In this document: piece after piece, positions 40,793 through 51,648 of the stretch | How the letters are laid out: every line of letters begins with the position of its first letter | How positions within the stretch are numbered: position 1 is the first letter of the stretch | Assembly: GCA_946800325.1 (NCBI GenBank) | Contig: OX326956.1 | Location: 12,441,167-12,505,166, forward strand | DNA length: 64,000 nucleotides | Source: Luzula sylvatica | Lineage: Eukaryota; Streptophyta; Magnoliopsida; Poales; Juncaceae | Reading direction: 5' to 3' | The notes under the pieces: generated by a model | What the model was told of the DNA's origin: nothing | The model's database searches: none | The model's input: the letters and a program-made list of their open reading frames with translations, nothing else | Made by a program: the position numbers and the translations under genes

Positions 40793-41329
40793 ATCCCAAT
40801 GGAAATCAAAAATCAATAATCAATAATCACTGAAATATAAATTACATGAAATTCCATTCAATATGAGAACTTGTCTGAAAATATAACCGGTAATATCTCA
40901 AGAAAACACTAATTCTGATATTCAAAACACAACCAGCAATGAATACATTTTAAAATTACCATAAATTTCCCTCTCCATCTTCAAACTACTAAAATTTCAG
41001 AAATTAGTGACTAACATGGTAAATATATAAAAAATGAACCTATATTTTCTGAAATTTGTGAAAAAAAAATAGCGAATGAAAAATATTTCAAAATTACCTA
41101 AATTTGTCGCTAGCCTTTTCAACCTGAAATAAATAAAGTGAGAATTATATTACAAATTTGCAAATTACAAATAAAAGGATGAATTTTCTCAATTTTGCCC
41201 CCAATTTTAATATTATTTCATATTAATACTCTTTATTCTTCATAATGTAATTATACCATTTTAGAGGGTGGATTCACACAATCGACTATCCTATGTGTAA
41301 AGATGATTTAGCAAGGGTCAATTGTCATT
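40793..41329. other. Intergenic, no recognised feature
   Basis: AT-rich unique sequence immediately outside the satellite, beginning CCCAATGGAAATCAAAAATC with a short AATCAAT repeat. I see no coding frame, RNA gene or transposon ends here. Confidence 0.6.
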
Positions 41330-41785
41330 ACCTCAAATCCAATTTTTTTTTTTTTTTGCTGTGTAATATTAATATTTATTGCAAATATTTTTTTAAATTT
41401 AAATTTCAAACTGAAAAATGAAACAAAGATCTTGAGATGTTCCGTACGACATCGAGACTCCAAACAATCAAACAAAAATTTGACCTTACCCACATGACAT
41501 CGTCACGCAATGCAAAACAAAGTGTACAAAAAATAAAAACACAAAAACAAACAAGTACACATAAATTGGTCTAGTTCGATAAACACTCAAACAATGAAGC
41601 AGAAATTACAAAAGATTTACCGGCACAAGTAAAACGCGTATCGTGTCATGTAACTATGACCCAAAAAATTGGTCTCGAAATAAATAATAATGCCAGCATA
41701 AATTATGTAAAAAACCAATCAAAGAAGCCTTCTTCTTCTCTACCCTTTGCAAACATCTCCTCGACAGAGCGGACAAACCCTACAA
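41330..41785 (-). pseudogene. RING-H2 gene fragment (last exon plus 3' region)
   Basis: On the minus strand this matches the last exon and downstream region of the RING-H2 gene at 44,365-46,038. It contains an acceptor-like TTTGTAG, then codons for [12 protein letters not shown] and a stop at about 41,738, followed by homologous 3' sequence. The stretch around 41,400-41,530 (GTTTGGAGTCTCGATGTC on the minus strand) also matches 57,240-57,270 and 60,100-60,120 on the plus strand. Only the second half of the RING motif is present and exons 1-5 are missing, so it cannot encode a working ligase. Upstream similarity stops inside the preceding intron. Confidence 0.8.
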
Positions 41786-42250
41786 ATCATCACAATTTCA
41801 TGAATGGTTGAGATGCACGCAACATAAATTTCAGTGTTTCGCCCATAACACCATCCCCGTACCCACTATAAGACAACCAGGAAAATTTAAACAAACCCGC
41901 ACAATCGCGCGCGGTTCCTTCTAGTGTGTTTTTTCTTTTTGCAATTCCAGCAGGAGGCAGGGGCGTTTTAGTAATATATATAAATACAGTTTCCATTCAA
42001 ACTTCAACATACAAACTGATCACACAAATGGCAACATAAATCATTACCGATATTCCATAATTTAATTAAGTTAAGCAATTAGCTTAACAATTACATCAAC
42101 ATGCATAACAATATTTTGAAAAAAAAGAAGAATCCATTAATTAACATATAGCTTCTTTATTTTTGTAATATCAACCTCTGCATATTTTCTTTCTTGAAAA
42201 GAATTAAATGGAAGTTGTTGACCCTCACAATGTGCAATAATTCTTTCAAT
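41786..42250. other. Spacer holding a copy of POLD4-downstream sequence
   Basis: No gene. On the minus strand the segment 42,075-41,930 contains CTTAACTTAATTAAATTATGG, then a GTTTGAATGGAAACTG-type stretch and GCCCCTGCCTCCTGC. Related sequence occurs on the plus strand after POLD4 (48,630-48,710) and at 53,909-54,112. The stretch 42,100-42,250 is the 3' flank of the F-box copy and is shared with 53,087-53,210. Confidence 0.6.
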
Positions 42251-42402
42251 TCACTTTAGGCACTCACATCGTGTAAAATCAGACTCGATTTTGTAGGCTT
42301 CTCCGCTAAAATGATCATCAATACCGAACTTCTCTAATTTTGCCTTCCAAAATTTATCCCTGAGAAAATAAAAAACGAAAAAGAACGCACACAAACCTTA
42401 GT

Positions 42403-42440
<38 letters not shown>

Positions 42441-43505
42441 TATCTACTAAAAATACACACAAAAAACTTACAAAAGATTGTCGGAAAAACCATCACTGGG
42501 ACGGACTCTGCTCATAAAAACGAACTCTGCATAAAACTCCAACCAACCCTCTGTACACTCCATTTCCTCAAATTTTACCACCTCTTTCCGCCAAGGCGCT
42601 TCAGAATTATATATTTCCATGATCCAAAAAATCATCTCTTCTGTATCTTTTTGCACCGCATAACACAATTTTTCATCTCGTACATCAATCTTTGAATACA
42701 GTTCCATCGTAAAATCAGTGTTTTCTGGTAAATTAATCAGTTGCCAGGTTTCCATTTCTACGTCGAAAGAGAATATGTCAAGTTTGTCGTTCTTCATATG
42801 TTTTGCTAACCAGTGAACAGAGCCACCTGCAAATACAGCTCCAATTCGTCCGCATTCGCGATATTCGAGGGGAAACAATATGTTTACTTCAATGTTATTA
42901 GATATACGCCATGTCCAAGTGCGGGAGTCGAAGATTTCACATGTGATTGGATAGAAGTTTGAGAATCGTACGATTTTGAACTCGACTTGTCCCACTGCGG
43001 TTGCCACCATCGCAGTTGCCCTTGTTGAAAATCTGTACAAAAAAATTATAATGAGTGTGAAAATGAGATGCCAATTATCTTAACAAACTATATATACCTC
43101 GGATTAGGGTATGGTATCGGCTTGTATTGTCCTGTAGCCGGTTTGCACACATAATATCGGTGCTCACCACATACATATTTAGTGCAGCAAACTAAACCGC
43201 GACACTGCGACACTGCCTTGATTTGGAAGTTATGTTTGTCAAAAATTGTGAAGGATCGAGTCGGACATGTGACGAACGAATATCTCCACGGTCCATACGA
43301 TCCGAGAACTTGAGTCAGGTAACCAGAGGCTGTATTTGTTTTGACAGAGTGTTGATGCTTGAATTTCTTGTCTTTTGTCATCTTGTACAATTCGCGACTG
43401 ACTTGCCGACATGATAATAGATCGTCAAGTGCAGTGCGTGTCAGTATCTCAAACATGATATCATTTGGGTAAGCTTTGAGATGATTGGGCTGCAATTGAA
43501 GCCAT
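42251..43505 (-). pseudogene. F-box/FBA protein gene, left copy, N-terminal frameshift
   Basis: Three exons on the minus strand: 43,505-43,098, 43,032-42,472 and 42,359-42,251. They encode an F-box (DIMFEILTRTALDDLLSCR) followed by an F-box-associated region with GLVCCTKYVCGEHRYYVCKP, GGSVHW and FSFDVEMETW, ending CECLK and stop. Such proteins are substrate receptors of SCF ubiquitin ligases. All splice sites are GT-AG and phases fit. Compared with the right copy at 51,649, this copy has one extra base between TTACC and GATATC. From the homologous ATG (43,505) the frame hits TGA before the F-box. In the F-box frame the first ATG is the Met inside DIMFE, with a TAA upstream near 43,570. It is thus probably a pseudogene, unless translation starts inside the F-box or at the TTG at 43,555. 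Confidence 0.82.
42407..42437. repeat. (TA)n microsatellite
   Basis: About 31 bp of uninterrupted TA dinucleotides in the second intron of the left F-box copy. It is absent from the corresponding intron of the right copy, which has TATACATGTATAGACAAC there. Confidence 0.9.
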
Positions 43506-43509
43506 TGCT

Positions 43510-44364
43510 TTTTCTTTTTGTAACTAAAGGCAAAGTATTGTGAGAGAATTGCCAAAGAAATTGAAGATTATAAAGAAAGTGTTTGTTGAAGAATTTGTCA
43601 TTTCATGTAAGATCTCTTTACAATTTCAAGGAATACCGGTATTTCAATTCTTAAATGGGATTGGAAAAATTCAAAATTATGGTTTCCTAATTTAAACAAA
43701 CATAGAAATAATTCTATTTCTTAATCTAAGTTGTTAACATGTATGAGTATACTTTCCAGGACTTTGGCAATAATTTGAATTTTGGATCTTCATTTGGATT
43801 TTCATTTGTGAATTTAGCTTTAAATTTCACAAGTTTCAATAATTTCCAAATCTTATGGTATAATTCTTTGACATCAAATTACGAGTGATTAATGATTTAG
43901 CATTTTTAGATATTTCTTTATTAATATATTTTTTTTATAGATAAACAGTGTATTTAATAAATATTAGGGTATTTCGTAAATATTGTTGCTCGACAAATAT
44001 TTTGATTTATTTACAAATTTTAAGTACACGTTGAGAACAATTTCTAGAAGATTGCAAAAGGAGAAGATTTTAAGGTTTCGACGGAAAATGTATAATTTAT
44101 ATTGATCGAAAATAATGAATGGAAAATTAACTTTGTACATAAAAAATAAAGTATGCAAAAATTAAAACAAACAAACAAACAAACATAATAATCCAGTTCG
44201 ATAAACACACAAACAATCAAGCAGAAATTACAAAAGATTTACCGGCATAAAGTAAACCACGTATCGCGTCACGTAACTATGACCCAAAAAAAATGGTCTC
44301 AAAATAAAAAAATAATTCGAGCATAAATTATGTAATAAACCAATCAAAGAAGCCTTCTTCTTCT
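43510..44364. other. Spacer between F-box copy and RING gene
   Basis: 43,510-43,680 is the upstream flank of the F-box copy and is partly shared with 51,490-51,640. 43,680-44,160 is AT-rich with no gene I can support. 44,160-44,364 is the 3' region of the RING gene, homologous to 41,540-41,735 and 59,870-60,010. It includes an (AAAC)n stretch at about 44,166-44,186. Confidence 0.6.
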
Positions 44365-46038
44365 CTACGCTTTGCAAACATCTCCTCGACACAGCGGACA
44401 AACCCTACAAAAATAATCACAATTTCATAAATAAACACACTCACACACTCACACACACTGAATGAAATAATACCTATGAATTTCCTTGAGCCATTTATCG
44501 ATACAGGTTAAATGAAACTCGTGATTACACGGCAAAACTCTCATTCCATCTCCTTCTTCATACTCCACAAGGCATATATAACATCTACAAAAAATAATAA
44601 CATATAAACACATAATCTAGACAAAATTCAAATTAAAAGGAATCTTACTGGCAAATCTCGTCGTTATTTTTAGGGTTCTTTTCGTAAAACTTCACCGGCA
44701 AAGATTCCACGATTTCCTTCGGAGCAGGAACAGATCCAACGGTTGAAAAGGGTCGTCTCGATGAAGATATCACCACTGATTGTTGCTGAATCTCGTCCAA
44801 CACCTATTTTTCACCAATACAAAATTTAATTTCATTTAATGATTTTAGAGGGATGAAATTGCAAACTTAACCTCGAAGAGAGCTTCGGCAAGCATGACGA
44901 TTCTAGAAATGCTACTTCTCGTGCTAGTCTCGTCTTGGTTTCTTGCTCGGCAAGTACACCTGTCAGTTCTGTGCCGTCCTGATAAAACACACGACCTCTC
45001 GTGTCCAGTCAAATTCTCGAATCTACTTCCCAGTCTCTGTAGCGCTCTCACCTTGTAAAAAAAAAAAAATTAAGGGTCTTTTTTGAAAATATTAAAAATT
45101 TAGGGACTTGTTGAAAATACCTGAGAGCGAATTCTCCTTCTTCGCTCGAACAATTCGCCGTGATTTTCATTGTCATTATCAGAATTAAGGTCTGAAATAT
45201 TATTGGACAAGGATCCGGCTCGTCGTAAAACTCGTCTCGTGTTGACGGCGGTTTCGTCTAACAGAACTGGAGAGAACAGTCCTTCGGGAAATGGAGGCCT
45301 TCTGAGAACTCTGTCTCTGAGTCTCCCTACAGATAATGTTCGGCTGAATCTCACACTGTTCTCCAAAACATCTCTGTTTCTCTGTGCGTTTCGCTCTGAT
45401 TCGACCAGATTGTTTCTCCTTGTCTCGGAATTTGGATCTTGTTGAGTAATATTTTCGTTTATAGAAGTATTTGTGTTATTATCGTCGTTTGAGAGGAGAT
45501 TGTGGGAGAGAGAGGAGCCTAGACTTAAAGCTCTGTTAAGTTTGAAACGGCGTTTCGAGTTATTATCGGCATTAATGGTGGTTGAGGTACCAGGACAAGT
45601 TGTTGTTGGGTTTTCTTGGGACGTACTTTCCCGGTTTTCTTCACTCAGTTCAGAGTTGGTAGTGTGAAATTCAGGAATTTGGCTTGAAGAAGAAGAAGAA
45701 GAAGAAGCGAGCTTTTCACTTTGTTTCGAATTGGGCTTCTCTTCTTCATCTACTACACAATGGGAATGCTTTGATTTGGAATTTACCCCCTTCCTTTTGA
45801 ACTGAAATCAAAGATATTAACATTGTTAATTAATAGATTCACGACAAAATAAAATCAATTCGGCAATAAATCAGTAAGAGACCTGGTGGTCGATGCCAAA
45901 GCAAGGGGAAGTAAAGATAATCCTCCCCCTTTTCCTCCTCCTATTCTCATTCTTCTCGCCCAATCCATGGCCAGAAGAATCGGAAGTAACAGAAGAAGAA
46001 GAAGACGAAGATGCTTTCTTACTACTCCCCAATCCCAT
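44365..46038 (-). CDS. RING-H2 E3 ubiquitin ligase, six exons, 440 aa
   Basis: Exons (minus): 46,038-45,883, 45,801-45,121, 45,051-44,872, 44,803-44,649, 44,584-44,474 and 44,404-44,365. All have GT-AG introns and the phases fit, giving 440 codons plus stop. I chose the ATG at 46,038; the frame extends upstream without an ATG. The N-terminus [12 protein letters not shown] fits an N-myristoylation signal (Gly2, Ser6, following Lys), followed by a Ser run and basic stretch. The middle is disordered, rich in Ser, Asn and Arg. The C-terminal RING-H2 spans about residues 388-436, with [25 protein letters not shown] and [10 protein letters not shown]. The spacing is C-x2-C-x14-C-x1-H-x2-H-x2-C-x11-C-x2-C. 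The protein should pair with an E2 to ubiquitinate substrates, which are unknown. It is the apparent parent of three fragments in this window. Confidence 0.9.
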
Positions 46039-46925
46039 CACTCTCCCCTTCCCTTCGTTGATTCTCTGAGAAGCAATAAAAGTAGAGTACCTACCACTCA
46101 CTTCTTGATTAGCACAACCACTACGCCATTACGGTTTTCTTAGTTATTTGTTTATTGGAGAAATTTTGGTTTCTCGAGAGGAGGAGACAGTCTCTCCTTG
46201 CTGGAGCGTTACGCCCGCTTCCTTCCTTCTTTTGCCTCCTTCCAATGCTCGGTCCACAGGCTACCATACACTCGGTGCACATCTCAATTATTTACCCTCA
46301 ACATTTCCATAGACTTGGTCCACAGAGTAACAATCACAAACAAGGGAGTAATAAACTAGTTAATATACAGACCGAGTCTAGCGAATATCATAACATAAAC
46401 ATGTAATTTTATAAGATTCGCGTATGTATGATAAGAGAGGACATAGTACAGCTATTCAGCCTAGTTGTCGTCTGACACGTCGATCTTTTGTCAGTGAGAA
46501 TAATGATGTCATTAAGGCCTATCTAATCCTATATATCCCAAACATGTGCAAATGCTGTATGGTGTATGAGTCTAAGCAGCGGATTTAGAGATCCGATCCA
46601 ACTGGTGCAGTCCTTTTCATTTGAATCATTTCCCTTCATGTTGTATTTGTGGTAAGGCTCTTCAGAAAATAATAACAAATATAAGGGGGTTCTCGGCAAA
46701 TTGCCAAATTAAAATACGAGTATACGACAGGATACACTGGCAAATAAAATGGTAAACTCGTCAAAGGTCGGCAGTCTCGGGACAAAATCCACAGGCCACG
46801 TATCTCGTGTATGACGCCAGTCCATACACCGGGTCCACCGTGATATTTTGTTTGTCTTTATACAACGTACGGATTATACTGACAACTGGACCCCACTTTC
46901 CAGAAAATCCGTATATATATATTTA
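46039..46925. other. RING upstream region and intergenic spacer
   Basis: 46,039-46,260 is pyrimidine-rich on the plus strand (CTTCCTTCCTTCTTTTGCC) and is the likely 5' leader and promoter side of the minus-strand RING gene. The rest to 46,916 is unique sequence with no coding frame or transposon ends that I recognise. Confidence 0.5.
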
Positions 46926-47794
46926 GGGAAATTTTCAAAAAAACCCCTATCTTTTCTGGATATTCTAAAATACCCCCTATCTTTTTGGAAACTCCAAAAA
47001 ACTTCCTCTACCAAACTTTTATTTTCAAATACCCCTATGGGGTTAAAATTAACTATGGATGGTGTTAAATATTTTTTTATGACTAAAATACCATTCATTT
47101 TACATATTTAGTAATTAAAATAATATTTTTGTTATTTGTATTAATTTTAAAAAAATCCTAATTTTTTTTTTTGCTTATAATTTTTTAAAAATAATTGCCA
47201 TATGTTATATTTATATAATTTTAATATTTCATACATTACATATATTTGACTTTCATAACTTTTTATTGAAAAAATGACATAAAATACTAAGAAGATAAAC
47301 AACAATATTAAAAGAACACCTTACAAATATTAAAAAATAAAATATCATGAATCTATTAAAACCATACATAAAAGAAGAACGAAAATAAAATTAAAATAGA
47401 TGCTTAAAAAAATATTTTTCTTTTAGTATATTTTCAAGTTGTTTATTTTATTATTATCTGATGTTAGTTTTTCATGAATAATAAATGAAATATTAAAATT
47501 ATACAAACACAACATTTACTAATTTTATTTTTGTGAAATCATTATATGTTAAAAATTATTTATGAATTTTTTTAAAACTAATAAAATTAATGAAAAAATA
47601 ACAAAATATATACATATGAAAATAGAAGGGTATTTTGGTCAAAAAAAATTTAACACCATCCATGATTAGTTTTAATCCCTATAGGGGGGTATTTGAAAAT
47701 AAAAATTAGGTAGAGGAGTTTTTTGGAGTTTCCAAAAAAATAAGAGATTTTTTAGAATATCCAAAAAAGATAGGGAGTCTTTTGAAATTTTCCC
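46926..47794. mobile_element. Long-TIR Mutator-like non-autonomous element
   Basis: An 869 bp element. Its left end GGGAAATTTTCAAAAAAACC is repeated in inverted form at the right end (…GAAATTTTCCC). The inverted repeats are imperfect and extend about 140-150 bp inward, to GGATGGTGTTAAAT on the left and ATTTAACACCATCC on the right. Flanks are ATATATTTA (46,917-46,925) and ATTTATTTA (47,795-47,803), a 9-bp target duplication with one mismatch, which is the Mutator-type length. The interior is very AT-rich with no transposase frame. Its transcript could fold into a long hairpin. Two overlapping open frames at 46,848-47,111 are just the TIR. Confidence 0.82.
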
Positions 47795-48045
47795 ATTTAT
47801 TTATATTCGTGCGAATATGACAAGTATATGATAAGACTAAACGAAGTGTCGGCTTCGCATCCTTTTAACTAGACTAGATAGAAACAACCAAAAGAGGATT
47901 AAATTAAATTAAAAGCGATTTTTGAATTTCAAAAGTTCAAATTTGAAATATTTATCTTCCAGAGGAAGACTCGTCAAGAGAGAGAAAAAGAGGATAAATA
48001 AATTATCATTTTAAAAATCGATCAGAAGAGATTTGGAACTTGAAA
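47795..48045. other. POLD4 upstream region
   Basis: About 250 bp between the long-TIR element and the POLD4 start codon. It contains an AGAGAGAGAAAAAGAGG purine stretch close to the gene (about 47,975-47,995), typical of plant 5' leaders. The transposon lies only about 250 bp from the start codon and may sit in the promoter. Confidence 0.45.
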
Positions 48046-48515
48046 ATGGCGTCAGGGAATATCAAGGGTTTCTATCGCCAGCAGAAGAATAAATCCGTCG
48101 GCATCTCCAAACCGTCCACCGCTTCAAAGAAAGCCAAGCAGTTCACTGGCGGTGCTTCCACCGGTGCCTCCGCTCCTGCACAGACGCCGGCCCTCGTCCC
48201 TCGTGGCGGATCTATCGATCTTCAAGGTACTTTATAATTGAAATCGTGATTTCTAATAATTGTATCGAATCGAGTTATTGATTTGATTTGGAACGTGGAT
48301 TTGTTGAAGATGGATTTGGGGATGAAGAAGAAGTGCTCAGGCAGTTCGACATGGATATGAAATTCGGGCCGTGCATCGGAGTGGATCGTCTGGATCGTTG
48401 GGAGAGGGCTACTGTGATGGGCCTTAATCCACCGGCACATGTTAAGGCCATCATTGTGAATGCAGGTTCAGCAGACCGCAAAGGTAACATGTGCCTTTGG
48501 GAAGGACTTGTTTGA
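48046..48515 (+). CDS. POLD4: DNA polymerase delta subunit 4 (small subunit), 128 aa
   Basis: Two exons, 48,046-48,226 and 48,310-48,515, with a GT-AG intron after phase 1. The ATG at 48,046 begins MASGNIKGFYRQQKNK, an N-terminal FYR-Q-K motif like the PIP-type PCNA-contact end of POLD4 proteins. It is followed by a low-complexity Ser/Ala/Thr linker. The conserved C-terminal half reads DEEEVLRQFDMDMKFGPCIG, then RLDRWERA, GLNPP and a CLWEG end, matching the POLD4 family in order and length. The protein is the smallest subunit of replicative DNA polymerase delta, acting in nuclear replication and repair. The alternative start a few bases upstream (48,040) is not ATG. A 3' fragment of this gene is found at 53.6 kb. 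Confidence 0.92.
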
Positions 48516-48804
48516 ACTACTGGAGAGTCAAGTTCGTTTTTATTTAATTAAATGTAAATCACTCACCATGGGTAATCTTCTCGTTGCTTGCTTTTGAGTG
48601 CGAGTGTAACTTAGATGAAATTATGTGGTGCTTAACTTAATTAAATTATGGAGTATTTGAGTCATCAAGTTTGCTTTTTGAAATTTGAATGGAAAGTATC
48701 ATATTGTTCTTACTGATAGAAAAATTAAAATTCTAAAAAAGAAATAATGACAAGCTAAAATCATAAAATAAATAATTAAATATTTATGAATTAGTATATC
48801 CCTA
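48516..48804. other. POLD4 3' flank, shared with two other sites
   Basis: 48,516-48,710 holds GTAAATCACTCACC, CTTCTCGTTGCTTGC, GTGGTGCTTAACTTAATTAA and TTTGAATGGAAAGTAT. This order is repeated at 53,640-54,060, where a MITE interrupts it, and partly at 42,075-41,930 on the minus strand. It holds no gene. It includes the uninterrupted target sequence TTAAATTATGG that serves as an empty-site reference. Confidence 0.7.
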
Positions 48805-49772
48805 TTAGAACCTTGTTTCTGAAGTTATTCCATTACCATTCTCAACACCACTCGAATTGTGTTGCAAAGTTGCTTCAACAATTTCAAATTGTGAATGATC
48901 AGCCTCGTAGAATTTTCTTTTTTTCGTGGTTCTACCCCTATGAAATTTTATTATTGGTTCAAATAAAAGCTCCGATTCATTTACAAGTTTGTTGATTGTT
49001 TGTTCGATCATGTTGGCCACTCTTGACACTTCTCATGAAAATTATTAAGCAACTGCACCATTCGATTACTACCTTCATTTTGAGGGTTAGAGATATTTCA
49101 TTGTCGAGTGTCGATTCGCCAATCAGAATGCACTTGATCAAGAGAAATCACCGTGTTCTTCCAATTTCTCATTTTACGGTCACATGAAAGACTCATTGTT
49201 CGTGTGAACCGCCCGGTGCAAATAGATGTCAAGGTGCCGCTTTTTGCTTTTTCATACTCCTCGTATATCTTTTTCAACGCGAATGAGCACACATGAAATA
49301 ATAGATTTTTAAAAATCGGAATATTACCATGGAGTGGCACTCGAATTAGTTCACTTGAGAGGCGCATTTAAATTCTGAATAAAACAAATAAAAATGTTAC
49401 ATGATAGAAAAAAAAATATTATAGAAAAAAATATATAAATTGAATATTTTAAATGATTACCTTAATTCCATGAAGTTCATTTCCAACTACCAATTATAGT
49501 TTTATTTTTACTTCTTTAAAGTTACTTTACATAAACTTGTAGGTACTGTTTGAGTCTTGTATGGCTCCTTCACCCTTGAAATTACTCTATTGCTCGGATG
49601 TAAATAATTATTTGTTTATGCATGAGCAAACATGTCACTCCATGATAACCAATTCTTTCTTATATACCCTATAATATTTGTCTTTTGGTTTGTGAATACA
49701 CCACTTTATCCAACAAAATAAAAATGTATCCCAATTTTCTTTTGCCTTAAAATGATTTTTACAATTTGATAC

Positions 49773-49981
49773 CAGGGGCGGATCTTAGTGAGGGCCGCGG
49801 GGGGCGGTCGCCCCCCCAAGATTTTCGCCGAACAATGTGTATATCTAATGATTCAGTGTATTTTATCAGTATAATAGCGTAAAATTTATTGTTTGCCCCC
49901 CCCAAAAAAACCGCACAGTGTAATTTCAGAACCAATTTTTCATTTTGCCCCCCCAATGAATCTTGCCAAGATCCGCCACTG
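49773..49981. mobile_element. hAT-type MITE nested in the MULE/FAR1 remnant
   Basis: A 209 bp element with ends CAGGGGCGGATCTT (left) and AAGATCCGCCACTG (right), an inverted pair with one mismatch. It is flanked by a perfect 8-bp target duplication TTTGATAC (49,765-49,772 and 49,982-49,989). An 8-bp duplication and CAG-GGCGGATC termini are typical of hAT MITEs in plants. The interior has C/G-runs (GGGGGGCGGTCGCCCCCCC and a CCCCCCCAAAAAAACC block). It interrupts the transposase frame just after LWHVEET. Removing it restores adjacency but not an intact frame. Confidence 0.9.
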
Positions 49982-50549
49982 TTTGATACTATGTTTCTTC
50001 TACGTGCCACAAATAAATGATATTTTTTGTTCTTGGAAAAACAATTTTTATGGCATTGACCAAAACTTTTTCTATATCGGAAGGTTGAATTGTTTGACCT
50101 ATAGCCCTTTTAAACATCACCAAAGCCCACACATAGTTTTCTTCGTTGTTTATGACATTAACTCCAATAATATCAAGCAGTGTCATTTTGTATTTATTAG
50201 TTTTATATGTGCAATTCATAAGAAAGATATTTGTAAAATTTTGAGTTAACATAATTGAACGGGGATATGAAAAAAACACGCGCATAAGACGGCCATAAGT
50301 TTACCTTGTGAATTTTTGCTTTAGCATTGTAAATTGTTCTAGCGGTGGCGGTATGATTGGGATTATCTTGTCACAATGAAAACAAAATTTGTCTTGGTTC
50401 GATCCCGAAATTAGTCATATGTTCTATTGTTTTACTAGCATTTGACGATAGTCGTGAGGGGTGTCCGCAAATATCAGAAGATGGATCATGATTGTGAGAG
50501 AAATTATTCAGTTGGACAACCCACAAACCATCAACACCTTTTTTTACTT

Positions 50550-50578
50550 ATTTTGAATTATTTTGAATTATTTTGAAT
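50550..50578. repeat. Short tandem repeat, 10-bp unit
   Basis: Three copies of ATTTTGAATT-like units in a row within the MULE/FAR1 remnant, probably a slippage product. Confidence 0.7.
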
Positions 50579-50791
50579 GGACAGTTTATAAGATGACTTG
50601 TCGTGTTCTTTTGGCGATTCTCGAATAATATGCCTAAAGCATTTCGGTATTGTCCACCTCTATCACATCTTAAATGCACATATTTTCTGTAGAACTCTCA
50701 ATTGCCGAAACACAATCCTTTTTATATAAAAATCTCGAACAGTTTCAAGCAATTCATCCCGAGTGTTAAACTTAGAAGATAGGAGATTCAT

Positions 50792-51648
50792 CTATTTCAA
50801 AAAATGAACTAGATTAATTTAACAACAAATAACTATAAATAAATGAAATTTACTCAACAAATAATTATAAATAAACAAAATTTGCTTAACAACAAATAAA
50901 TAAATTTACTTCAGCAATTTTTTTTAATAATCTAACAAAAAAAATTACATCATTTTAATAAAATAATCTTGGAAACGTGTATTATACATTAAAGAAAGTA
51001 GAGTAATTTAGGTCATTAACTTGAGTTGAGAATAAAGAAATGTGGATTTGTACTTTGTAATTAGATCAATAACAATAATTCAAACATGGTTTTGTTGTAC
51101 TTATTTATAATTTGAAAATTAATTTCTTTTTATTATTTATTGGATATGAATCCAAAAAATAAGAAAAGATCATAATTACTATACATGCCTTCATGGCTGA
51201 TAAATATGAAGATATGAAAATATCATTTTTATAAAGTGAACTAATATATTTTCATGAAATATATTTAAATCACGTGATCAAAAGGATAACCAAATTATTT
51301 TGATAATTTTTTTTGTATTGAGAAAATATTCTTTAACGAGGATGTTATCTTCGTAATTCATGTCACAATTAAATGAATGAGTTAAATATAGAAATAATAA
51401 ATGGAGAGCATCTAACATATTCTTTGACAACTAGCATAACAATTGTATTATTCATAAGGGTAAAATGATAAATTCACTTTATAATTCCATTTTCTTGAAT
51501 TTTTCCCAATTTAAGTTTTGGAAAGAAATGTCTTGTATTGATCCAGGTTAGAAACAAATCTTACACATATTTAATCTTTAGCCTTCTTATACAATCTTCA
51601 ATTTGTTTGGCAATTCTCTCACGATCCTCAAATCAGAAAAAGAGAGCA
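50792..51648. other. AT-rich spacer upstream of right F-box copy
   Basis: 50,800-51,480 is AT-rich with repeated AACAACAAATAA and ATAAATAAA stretches and no gene. 51,490-51,648 is the promoter side and 5' leader of the right F-box copy, partly shared in inverted form with 43,510-43,680 (CAATCTTCAATTTGTTTGGC here, similar on the minus strand there). Confidence 0.55.

Larger units (their letters stand above)
48805..50791 (-). pseudogene. Degenerate MULE transposase / FAR1-like gene
   Basis: Minus-strand coding remnants in the right order for a MULE/FAR1 protein. An N-terminal piece starts with ATG at 50,791 (MNLLSSKFNTRDELLETVRD). A piece at 50,540-50,290 contains NNFSHNHDPSSDICGHPSR and TARTIYNAKAKIHK. 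The transposase core at 50,285-49,990 has LMNCTYKTNKYKM, EENYVWAL and VFPRTKNIIYLWHVEET. A segment at 49,670-49,440 resembles the NRVESAHA region. A SWIM-like piece at 49,367-49,098 has CTGRFTRTMSLSC and ISLDQVHSDWRID. A tail ends at 48,805. Stops and frameshifts interrupt the frame throughout. The usual first catalytic Asp (DCTYKTN) is Asn, and the SWIM His position is Arg. A hAT MITE splits the core. Which of the two families it belonged to cannot be decided by eye. Confidence 0.85.

Noticed and set aside
43555..43555. TTG at 43,555 as the start of the left F-box protein
   Set aside because: Non-ATG initiation is rare in plants. Comparison with the right copy shows a 1-bp insertion as the simpler explanation. 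It is kept only as a caveat.
45170..46143. Plus-strand open frames opposite the RING gene
   Set aside because: They overlap its exons antisense and show no domain. The minus-strand model has consistent splice sites and a complete RING motif.
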